Source of the DNA: Rhizobiaceae bacterium | GTDB lineage: Bacteria; Pseudomonadota; Alphaproteobacteria; Rhizobiales; Rhizobiaceae | Direction of reading: 5' to 3' | Length of the DNA: 64,000 nt | Assembly (NCBI GenBank): GCA_016742175.1 | Contig: JACVCH010000017.1 | Span: 28,048 to 92,047 of the forward strand | Part shown: positions 38,325 through 45,787 of the stretch, piece after piece | Layout of the letters: each line of letters opens with the position of its first letter | How positions within the stretch are numbered: position 1 is the stretch's first letter | Program-made: the position numbers and the translations under genes | Notes under the pieces: generated by a model | Seen by the model: the letters and a program-made list of their open reading frames with translations, nothing else | Database searches by the model: none | Told to the model about the DNA's origin: nothing

Positions 38325-39533
38325 ATGCCGAACACGCACTCCAGAGCCGGAATCGAACGGTGCCGTGGCCTCATGCAGGCCATGCTCGCCGCATTTTTCG
38401 TCCTGCTGTTCGGCCTCGGCGCCCAGGCCGAGCCGTTGCGCGTCGAGGGTCTGCGCGTCGTCGGCGACGCGTCCCGGGCGCGCGTCGTCATCGACGTTTC
38501 GCATAGTCCCGACCTTCGCTGGTTCCTGGTGCGCGCGCCGCATCGGCTGGTGCTGGAGTTCAACGACGTCGAATACCGGCACGAGGACGAGCCGGTGAAG
38601 CCGCGCGGGCTCGTGACCGGCATCGCCTTCGGGCCCGCCGGCGATTCGAAATCGCGGCTGGTGCTGACGGGCGAGGGGGCGTTCGTCGTCGAGAACCTCG
38701 AAATTCTCAAGAACGAGGACGAGCCCGGCCACCGCGTCGTCATCGACATCGTGGCGGGCTCCGACCGCCAGTTCGAAGCCGCGCTCGCCGAGCAGATCGC
38801 GACGACAGCCGGTACGGACGCAAGCGCAAAGCCGGCCGAGCGGCGCTTCACCGTTGTGGTCGACCCCGGACATGGCGGCGCCGACAGCGGCGCCAAGGGC
38901 GTCAGCGGCATCTACGAGAAGACGATCACGCTCGCCTTCGGGCTGGAACTGAAGAAGGCGCTGGAGGACACCGGGCGCTACGAGGTTCACTTGACCCGCG
39001 ACCGCGACCGGTTCCTGCGGCTCGACGAGCGGGTCAAGATCGCGCGCCGGCACGAGGCCGACCTCTTCATCTCCGTGCATGCCGACGCGATCCGCCACCG
39101 CAACGTGCGCGGCGCGACCGTCTACACGGTCTCCGATTCGCCCTCCGACGCCGCGTCGGCAGCCAAGGCCGTGCGCGAAAACCTTGCCGACCAGATCGCC
39201 GGCTATGCCTCCGAGGGCGCGGGCGACGAGGTTTCGGACATCCTGACCGACCTCGTGCGCCGCGAGACGGACGGGTTTTCGCTGCGCTTTGCCAAGGCGC
39301 TGGTCGGGCAGTTGTCCGACGAGATCGGCATGATCAAGAACCCGCACCGGTTCGCCGGCTTCCAGGTCCTGAAGGCGCCGGACGTGCCGTCCGTCCTCGT
39401 CGAACTCGGCTATCTCTCGAATGTGCGCGACGAAGAGCAGCTTCGCGATGTAAAATGGCGCGCGCAGGCCTCGGCCGGCATCGTCGCTGCGGTGGGCCTC
39501 TTCGCCGATGCCAAGATGGGCCAGGCCGACTGA
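38325..39533 (+). CDS. N-acetylmuramoyl-L-alanine amidase, AmiC-like (AMIN + Amidase_3)
   Basis: Periplasmic zinc amidase of 402 residues that removes stem peptides from peptidoglycan, typically for daughter-cell separation. A signal region ends GAQAE near residue 36. The AMIN domain (about 40-130) targets the septum, and Amidase_3 (about 178-395) has zinc ligands in VVDPGHGGADSG, SGIYEKTITL and ISVHADA, with the final Glu in VLVELGYLSN. It precedes the PBP1A gene by 185 bp on the same strand, so cell-wall synthesis and cleavage genes are adjacent. Confidence 0.93.
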   Translation: MPNTHSRAGIERCRGLMQAMLAAFFVLLFGLGAQAEPLRVEGLRVVGDASRARVVIDVSHSPDLRWFLVRAPHRLVLEFNDVEYRHEDEPVKPRGLVTGIAFGPAGDSKSRLVLTGEGAFVVENLEILKNEDEPGHRVVIDIVAGSDRQFEAALAEQIATTAGTDASAKPAERRFTVVVDPGHGGADSGAKGVSGIYEKTITLAFGLELKKALEDTGRYEVHLTRDRDRFLRLDERVKIARRHEADLFISVHADAIRHRNVRGATVYTVSDSPSDAASAAKAVRENLADQIAGYASEGAGDEVSDILTDLVRRETDGFSLRFAKALVGQLSDEIGMIKNPHRFAGFQVLKAPDVPSVLVELGYLSNVRDEEQLRDVKWRAQASAGIVAAVGLFADAKMGQAD

Positions 39534-39718
39534 ACTCGCGTGATCGTGGCTTGACGGCAACAGGCGGTCAATTAATCCTCGACCGCAACGAGCACTTGCC
39601 AAGAGTGCCGCAATTTGCCCACAAGCGCATCACAGGTACGCATGTATGCGAAGCGGCTGGCGACGGGCAGGCACCGGTCCTGCCTTGCCGCCATTTCGAA
39701 TGACAGACTGGAGCGGGC

Positions 39719-42169
39719 ATGATTCGTCTCATCGGGTATTTCTTCGGCATCGGCGTGATGCTGGCGCTGGTGGTTGCCGCGGGCGTCGCCTTCTATATCG
39801 GGACGATTTCCAAGGACCTGCCCGACTACGAGGTGCTGGCGCGCTACGAGCCGCCGGTGACGACCCGCGTCCATGCGTCCGACGGCTCGCTGATGGCCGA
39901 ATTCGCCCGCGAGCGCCGGCTGTACCTGCCGATCCAGGCGATCCCCGACCGCGTCAAGGCCGCGTTCCTTTCGGCCGAGGACAAGAATTTCTACCAGCAT
40001 CCCGGCATCGACATCCTCAGCCTCTTCCGTGCGGTCGCGACCAACGTGCAGAACATCGGCTCGGGCCGCCGTCCGGTCGGCGCGTCGACGATCACGCAGC
40101 AGGTCGCCAAGAACTTCCTGCTCGATTCCAGCCAGACCTACGACCGCAAGATCCGCGAGATGATCCTGTCGTTCAGGATCGAACAGGCCTATTCGAAGGA
40201 CCGGATCCTCGAACTCTATGTCAACGAGATCTATTTCGGCCTCGGCGCTTATGGCGTCGCGGGCGCCGCGCTCACCTACTTCGACAAGTCGGTCAACGAA
40301 CTGACGATTTCCGAGATGGCCTATCTCGCGGCGCTGCCCAAGGGACCGACCAACTACCATCCCTTCCGCCATGTCGACCGTGCGATCGAGCGTCGCAACT
40401 GGGTCATCGACCAGATGCAGGCGAACGGGTTCGTCGAGGCCGAGGAGGCCGCCAAGGCCAAGGATGAGCCGCTGGGCGTCAGCCCGCGCCGCGGCGGCAC
40501 CTACATGATGGCCGGCGAGTATTTCACCGAGGAAGTGCGCCGCGAGATGATCGCGCGCTACGGCGAGAATGCGCTCTATGAGGGCGGGCTGTCGGTTCGC
40601 ACGACGCTCGATCCCGAAATGCAGCTTCAGGCCCGCGAGGCGCTCCAGAACGGCCTCATCCGATACGATACGCTGCGCGGCTTCCGCGGCCCGATCGCCG
40701 AGATCGAGCTTGGGGACGACTGGGGCGTGGCGCTCGGCGAGGTTCCGGCGATGGCCGACGTTCCCGAATGGCGTCCGGCGGTCGTGCTGGAGACCGGCGA
40801 GGGCGAAGTCTCGGTCGGCCTGCAGCCCGAGCGCGAGGCTTCCGGGGAACTCGTCGAAGACCGCGAAACCGCGACGCTCGCCGTCGCCGACATGGAATGG
40901 GCGCTGCGCCACACGGTCAACGAGCAGCGCGTGAAGGCGAATTCGATCGGCGAGGTTCTGACCGCCGGCGACGTCGTCTATGTCGAACCCAAGGACGATG
41001 GCGGCTACCTGCTGCGTCAGGTGCCGGAGGTGTCCGGCGGCCTCGTGGCGATGGACCCGGTGACCGGCCGCGTGATGGCGATGGTCGGCGGCTTCTCCTT
41101 TGCGCAATCGGAATTCAACCGCGCGACGCAGGCGATGCGCCAGCCGGGTTCGTCCTTCAAGCCGATCCTCTACGCGGCGGCGCTCGACAACGGCTATACG
41201 CCCGCATCGGTCGTCGACGACGCGCCGATCACCATCCGCGTCGGCAACGACGTCTGGGAGCCGAAAAACTATGGCGGCGACTTCGCCGGCCCGTCGACGC
41301 TGCGCATGGGTATCGAGCGTTCGCGCAACCTGATGACGGTGCGGCTCGCCAACGACATGGGCATGGACATCGTCGCCGAATATGCCGAGCGCTTCGGCGT
41401 CTACGACAAGATGCTGCCGGTGCTGGCGATGTCGCTCGGTTCGGGCGAGACCACCGTCATGCGCATGGTTTCGGCCTATGCGGTGATGGCGAACGGCGGG
41501 CGCTACATCCAGCCTTCGCTGGTCGACCGCATCCAGGACCGCTACGGCAAGACCGTCTTCAAGCACGACCAGCGCGTCTGCCATGGCTGCAACGCGGCCT
41601 CGTGGGAAGAGCAGGCCGAACCGGAACTGATCGACGAGCGCGACCAGGTGCTCGATCCGATGACCGCCTACCAGATCACCTCGATGATGGAAGGCGTCGT
41701 CCAGCGCGGCACGGCCACCACGCTCGCGGAGCTCGGCCATCCGATCGCCGGCAAGACGGGCACGACCAATGATTCGCGCGATGCCTGGTTCGTCGGCTAC
41801 ACGCCCGACCTCGTCGTCGGCCTCTATGTCGGCTACGACCAGCCGCGCACGCTCGGCAATGGTGCGACCGGCGGCGGCCTTGCCGCGCCGATCTACAAGG
41901 AGTTCATGGCCGAAGTCCTGAAGGACAAGACGCCCGTCGCCTTCCGCGTGCCCGAGGGCATGCAGCAGATCGCCATCAACCGGAAGACCGGCATGCGCGC
42001 CAATCCGGGCGAGGCGGGCGTGATCATGGAAGCCTTCAAGCCCGGCACCGGCCCCGCCGACAGCTACTGGGTCATCGGCATGGACGGCGCGACGGCCGAG
42101 CGCGCGCGCGAAATCTCGCCGCAGGCGAGCGAGGCGCTGATTTCCGGATCGGGCGGCGGCCTCTACTGA
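39719..42169 (+). CDS. mrcA: Penicillin-binding protein 1A (bifunctional class A)
   Basis: Inner-membrane glycosyltransferase-transpeptidase, 816 residues, that polymerises and crosslinks peptidoglycan. One N-terminal transmembrane helix (about 6-28) is followed by GT51 with the catalytic Glu in SAEDKNFYQHPGIDILSLFR, and by STITQQVAKNFLL. The transpeptidase shows SxxK in RQPGSSFKPILYAAALD, the SxN-like region and KTGTTNDSRDAWFVG. An OB-like insertion lies between the two (about 310-420). It belongs to the MrcA/PonA line. Placement after an amidase gene is common in this order. Confidence 0.95.
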   Translation: MIRLIGYFFGIGVMLALVVAAGVAFYIGTISKDLPDYEVLARYEPPVTTRVHASDGSLMAEFARERRLYLPIQAIPDRVKAAFLSAEDKNFYQHPGIDILSLFRAVATNVQNIGSGRRPVGASTITQQVAKNFLLDSSQTYDRKIREMILSFRIEQAYSKDRILELYVNEIYFGLGAYGVAGAALTYFDKSVNELTISEMAYLAALPKGPTNYHPFRHVDRAIERRNWVIDQMQANGFVEAEEAAKAKDEPLGVSPRRGGTYMMAGEYFTEEVRREMIARYGENALYEGGLSVRTTLDPEMQLQAREALQNGLIRYDTLRGFRGPIAEIELGDDWGVALGEVPAMADVPEWRPAVVLETGEGEVSVGLQPEREASGELVEDRETATLAVADMEWALRHTVNEQRVKANSIGEVLTAGDVVYVEPKDDGGYLLRQVPEVSGGLVAMDPVTGRVMAMVGGFSFAQSEFNRATQAMRQPGSSFKPILYAAALDNGYTPASVVDDAPITIRVGNDVWEPKNYGGDFAGPSTLRMGIERSRNLMTVRLANDMGMDIVAEYAERFGVYDKMLPVLAMSLGSGETTVMRMVSAYAVMANGGRYIQPSLVDRIQDRYGKTVFKHDQRVCHGCNAASWEEQAEPELIDERDQVLDPMTAYQITSMMEGVVQRGTATTLAELGHPIAGKTGTTNDSRDAWFVGYTPDLVVGLYVGYDQPRTLGNGATGGGLAAPIYKEFMAEVLKDKTPVAFRVPEGMQQIAINRKTGMRANPGEAGVIMEAFKPGTGPADSYWVIGMDGATAERAREISPQASEALISGSGGGLY

Positions 42170-42240
42170 CGGACGCACGCAAAGGGACCGCTCGCCGCCT
42201 TTACAGGGCGGCGGGCCATCCCTATGGTCCGCGCCGATTT

Positions 42241-42270
42241 CCAACCCTCGAATTGCCAACCCTCGAATTG
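42241..42270 (+). repeat. Perfect 15-bp tandem duplication upstream of prfB
   Basis: The unit CCAACCCTCGAATTG occurs twice in a row, 20 bases before the prfB ATG. It looks like a recent local duplication; it may place or repeat a promoter element. Confidence 0.9.
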
Positions 42271-42289
42271 AATGAAAGGCGAGCCGACC

Positions 42290-43421
42290 ATGCGCGCCGA
42301 GACCGAAAATCTCATCGACGAAATCAAGCAGGGCATAACCCTGCTGAGGAGGCATCTTTGACTGGGATCAGGCCGTAAAGCGACTTGATTATCTGAACAA
42401 CCGTGCCGAAGACGCCGACCTGTGGAACGATCCGCAGGAGGCGCAGAAGCTGATGCGCGAGCGCCAGTCGCTCGAGGACGCCATCACCGCCATCAAGGGC
42501 CTGACGCAGTCTCTCGACGACAATATCGGGCTGATCGAGCTTGGCGAGGAAGAGGGCGACCAGGCCATCATCCAGGACGCCGAGGCCGCGATCCGCTCGA
42601 TGCGCGGCGAGGTGGCCGCGCGCCAGGTCGACACGCTGCTTTCGGGCGAAGCCGACGGCAACGACACCTATCTGGAAGTGCATTCGGGCGCCGGCGGCAC
42701 CGAGAGCCAGGACTGGGCGTCGATGCTGCTGCGCATGTATACGCGCTGGGCCGAGCGCCGCGGCATGAAGGTCGAAGTGCTCGAGCTTCACAACGGCGAA
42801 GAAGCCGGCATCAAGTCCGCGACCATTTTGATCAAGGGCGAGAAGGCCTATGGCTGGCTGAAGACCGAATCGGGCGTGCATCGCCTCGTGCGCATTTCGC
42901 CCTACGATTCCAACGCGCGCCGGCACACCTCCTTCGCCAGCGTCTGGGTCTATCCGGTGATCGACGATTCGATCGAGATCGACGTGTCAGAATCCGACGT
43001 GCGCATCGACACCTACCGCGCCTCGGGCGCGGGCGGCCAGCACGTCAACACGACGGATTCGGCCGTGCGCATCACCCATCTGGCGACCGGCATCGTCGTC
43101 GCCTGCCAGCAGGAGCGCTCGCAGCACAAAAACCGCGCCAAGGCGTGGGACATGCTGCGCGCACGGCTCTACGAGGCAGAGCTGAAGAAGCGCGAAGAGG
43201 CGGCGAACGCCACCGAGGCGTCGAAGACGGAGATCGGCTGGGGCCACCAGATCCGCTCCTACGTGCTGCAGCCCTACCAACTCGTGAAAGATCTGCGCAC
43301 CGGCGTCGAAAGCACGTCGCCGCAGGACGTGCTCGACGGCGACCTCGACGACTTCATGGAAGCGGCGCTGTCGCACAAGATCGAGGGATCGGCCGGCGAA
43401 GCGATCGCCGACATCGACTAG
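42290..43421 (+). CDS. prfB: Peptide chain release factor 2 with programmed +1 frameshift
   Basis: Terminates translation at UGA and UAA; 376 residues. The ATG at 42290 opens a 23-codon reading frame that ends in TGA at 42359. The stop is preceded by an SD-like AGGAGG and CTT, and the following GAC continues in the +1 frame ([12 protein letters not shown]). This is the known self-regulating RF2 site: low RF2 lets ribosomes slip at [20 protein letters not shown] carries the GGQ catalytic tripeptide. The stop-codon recognition loop is SPY rather than the SPF of E. coli. A simple ORF call would begin at 42453 and lose 54 residues. Confidence 0.96.
42345..42362 (+). promoter_or_regulatory. RF2 programmed frameshift signal
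   Basis: SD-like AGGAGG, a short spacer and CTT-TGA-C, as in the E. coli prfB element. The in-frame UGA is at 42359-42361 and the +1 frame resumes at 42360. Confidence 0.95.
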
Positions 43422-43571
43422 GATATATCGATATTCGGGCCTGAGCGGCCTGCAAATGACGGCTTCCTGCGCTTCCGGTGCTCATGGACCAAATGTCCAC
43501 TCCGCTCCGGTCTCGAAATCCGCCATTTTCGGCACGCCCAGGCCCGAATCTCAACACATCCACGAATCAAG

Positions 43572-43597
43572 AAGGCCGGGAATTTCCCGGCCTTTTT
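43572..43597. terminator. Bidirectional terminator, prfB / M23 peptidase
   Basis: AAGGCCGGGA-ATT-TCCCGGCCTT with TTT after it on the plus strand and TTCTTGATT on the minus strand, between convergent stops. Confidence 0.88.
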
Positions 43598-43611
43598 CGT
43601 TTCGTTGGACT

Positions 43612-44967
43612 TTAGAGCAGGTCGGCAATCTCGTTGCCGGCCTTGAGGAAGCGCAGCGGATCGGTCGCCTTGCCGTGGCGGCGGATTTCGTAGTGGAGGT
43701 GCGGGCCGGTCGAGCGGCCGGTGCTGCCCACGGCGCCGATGGCGTCCCCGGTGACGAGCTTTTCGCCGATCTTCACGTCGATGCGGCTCAGATGCGCATA
43801 GCGCGTCGACCAACCATTGCCGTGGTCGACCTCGACGAGGCGACCGTAGCCGCCCGCCCAGCCGGCGCGGATGACCTTGCCGGCGCCGGTCGACTGCACC
43901 GGCGTTCCGGACTTGGCGCGAAAATCGATGCCGGCATGCATGGCCGGACGGCGCAGGAACGGGTCGCGGCGTACGCCGAACGAGCTCGACACGGCCTGTC
44001 CGGGCGCTGGATTGAAGATCGGATAGTCCCGCGCCGAAGCCTTCAGCGTCTCCAGATGGCCGAGCGCCTCTTCAAGTCCGCGCACGCGCTCCTCGAACAG
44101 CGAATCCTCGTCGACCGCGACGAGCGGCCCGCCGACGCCCTGTTCGTCGGCGCCGAAATCGGCATCGACGGGCAGGCCTGCCGCAACGAGCGCCTCGCGG
44201 ATCGTGTCCGCCGTCTCGAAGGTTTCCGAGGTCAGCGTCTCGATGCTCCGAAGCTGTTCGGTCTCGATGGCGGCGAGCGAGGCGCCGAGCGAATCGAAGA
44301 GATCGGCCTTCTCGTCGGGCTTTGCCTCGTCCACGGTGACCGGCGCTGCCTCCATCGGTTCGGCCGCTACCTTCGCGCGCGGCCAGAAGGCGTTCTGAAC
44401 GCTCGGGGATTCCTCGTCGTCGATCTTTTCGCCGGTCAGTTTGGCGAAGAGCGACGCGGCCTTGCCCGGGGTGAGCGTGGCGCGCAGAACGGGACGGGCT
44501 TCGGGAACGGGGGCAGTCTCGGGCAAGGCCTCTGCGGAGCCCATGGCGCGCTCGATGATCGGGCTGATCTGGCCGTGGCGCTGGGTGATCTGGCTCTGGC
44601 GGGCGAGAAGTTCGGCGACCTTGCCCTGGACGAGCTGCTGGTCGAGCAATTGCCGGCTGGTGATGCGGTCGACCTGCGTGCGCAGGATCGAGATGCGGTC
44701 CTCATAAGCCTGCTGCATGCGCGCCTGTCGCGCTGCCGTCGCGCCTATCAGGTCGTCGCGCAGCACGAGGTAGGAGGTCGCCAGGAGATAGCCGATGGCC
44801 AGCGCGGCGAGGGCGGAGCCGGTCAGGCCCACGATCCACGGACGCACCGTGAAGTGGCGGATTCGATCGCCGCGGGCGATGATGACGGTATGCGGCTCGC
44901 GGCGATTGCCAGGATATGTCGGCACTGTCCGGTCTCCAAGAACGCGAAGGGCTGGATATCGGACCAT
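43612..44967 (-). CDS. M23 (LytM-type) peptidase with membrane anchor and coiled coil
   Basis: Cell-wall endopeptidase or LytM regulator, 451 residues. A basic N-terminal cytosolic tail is followed by one transmembrane helix (about 45-68, IVGLTGSALAALAIGYLLATSY). A long coiled coil follows (about 75-140, RQARMQQAYEDRISILRTQV). The C-terminal M23 domain carries its ligands in MHAGIDFRAK and GPHLHYEIRRHG, both complete, so it is probably active. The architecture recalls RgsM, which in Sinorhizobium works at the growth pole; this link is a suggestion only. Confidence 0.9.
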   Translation of the reverse strand: MVRYPALRVLGDRTVPTYPGNRREPHTVIIARGDRIRHFTVRPWIVGLTGSALAALAIGYLLATSYLVLRDDLIGATAARQARMQQAYEDRISILRTQVDRITSRQLLDQQLVQGKVAELLARQSQITQRHGQISPIIERAMGSAEALPETAPVPEARPVLRATLTPGKAASLFAKLTGEKIDDEESPSVQNAFWPRAKVAAEPMEAAPVTVDEAKPDEKADLFDSLGASLAAIETEQLRSIETLTSETFETADTIREALVAAGLPVDADFGADEQGVGGPLVAVDEDSLFEERVRGLEEALGHLETLKASARDYPIFNPAPGQAVSSSFGVRRDPFLRRPAMHAGIDFRAKSGTPVQSTGAGKVIRAGWAGGYGRLVEVDHGNGWSTRYAHLSRIDVKIGEKLVTGDAIGAVGSTGRSTGPHLHYEIRRHGKATDPLRFLKAGNEIADLL

Positions 44968-45013
44968 TACGCCTCATTAGGGTTAATGGCTGGTTCACGC
45001 GGCTGCGCAAACG

Positions 45014-45040
45014 AAAACGGCCCCGCTGAAGCGGAGCCGT
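45014..45040 (-). terminator. Rho-independent terminator after the 24-residue gene
   Basis: ACGGCTCCGCT-TC-AGCGGGGCCGT on the minus strand (one wobble) followed by TTTTCGTTT. It separates the tiny upstream gene from the M23 peptidase gene. Confidence 0.8.
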
Positions 45041-45080
45041 CGGTCTCGTGCATCGATCGAAAGTCGGGCCGGACTGCCGA

Positions 45081-45155
45081 TCAGAAAATCAGAAGCAGGA
45101 GAATGATGATCGGGATCGGGATACCGATCAGCCACAAAAGCAAACCCTTGAACAT
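45081..45155 (-). CDS. 24-residue hydrophobic membrane peptide
   Basis: A very short gene encoding 24 residues, beginning MFKGLLLWLIGIPIPII and ending LLLLIF, a single hydrophobic segment. The ATG at 45155 has GGAG six bases before it (a weaker start at 45167 adds MEKA). The Rho-independent terminator about 40 bases after its stop marks it as an independent short transcript between bcp and the M23 gene. Such LLLWLIGIPIPII peptides recur in Hyphomicrobiales, from memory rather than a search. The role is unknown; tiny membrane peptides often modify a larger membrane partner. Confidence 0.65.
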   Translation of the reverse strand: MFKGLLLWLIGIPIPIIILLLLIF

Positions 45156-45221
45156 TGCCTTCTCCATTGGTCGCGAGGTGTCGGGGCGATAATTCAGCAA
45201 AGGCGAAAATGTTCCTGAGGA

Positions 45222-45689
45222 TCAAAGCGTTTTGGCAGCTGCCAGAACTTCCTCGGCATGGCCGGGCACCTTGACCTTGCGCCAGACGCGGGCGATCCGG
45301 CCCTGCGCGTCGATCAGGAAGGTGGAGCGGTCGACGCCCATATATTTGCGGCCATACATGCTCTTCTCCATCCAGACGCCATAGGCTCCGAGCGTGGTCG
45401 TCTCCTCGTCGGACGCGAGCGGCACGGCAAGGTCGTGCTTGGCCTTGAACTTGTCGTGCGCCTTGGTGCTGTCCGGCGACATGCCGACGAGCGCGACGCC
45501 TGCGGCGTCGAACTCAGCCTTGAGCCGGGTGAAGTCGACCGCCTCGGCGGTGCAGCCGCTGGTGTCGTCCTTCGGATAGAAAAAGAGCGCGACGGGCTTG
45601 CCCTTGAGCGCGGCCAGCGAAATCGTCGAGCCGCCGTCGCCGGGCAGGGTGAAATCCGGCGCCATGTCGCCGGTGGCGAGTTCGGACAT
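45222..45689 (-). CDS. bcp: Thioredoxin-dependent peroxiredoxin, Bcp/PrxQ family, single Cys
   Basis: Peroxide-reducing enzyme of 155 residues. The AhpC-TSA fold opens MSELATGDMAPDFTLPGDGG and the peroxidatic Cys is in KDDTSGCTAEAVDF (usual PGCT is SGCT). It is the only cysteine in the protein, so the resolving Cys of E. coli Bcp is missing and a 1-Cys mechanism with an external thiol is implied. It is divergent from the AsmA-like gene. Confidence 0.93.
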   Translation of the reverse strand: MSELATGDMAPDFTLPGDGGSTISLAALKGKPVALFFYPKDDTSGCTAEAVDFTRLKAEFDAAGVALVGMSPDSTKAHDKFKAKHDLAVPLASDEETTTLGAYGVWMEKSMYGRKYMGVDRSTFLIDAQGRIARVWRKVKVPGHAEEVLAAAKTL

Positions 45690-45787
45690 GATTTGACCTC
45701 CATTTTGCTGTTACGGGAGCGCTGAGGGGTGGTTATAGTCGCCGGACACGATTCGTCCATGACGCTGCATTACTGACGGAACGCCGC

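Noticed and set aside
39540..39600. TTGACG near 39550 as the -35 of a PBP1A promoter
   Set aside because: The matching -10 at 17-bp spacing (AATCCT) is poor, so it was not listed.
42193..42213. CGCCGCC-N7-GGCGGCG hairpin after the PBP1A gene as a terminator
   Set aside because: Only 7 bp and no T-run on the plus strand; not enough to call a terminator.
39572..42355. Minus-strand open frame of 927 codons opposite the PBP1A gene
   Set aside because: Shadow of the PBP1A reading frame; His/Asp/Arg-rich, with no signal or domain.
44995..45225. 76-codon minus-strand frame near the bcp gene
   Set aside because: No RBS and no family; the 24-residue gene in another frame at 45081-45155 explains the RBS and terminator better.
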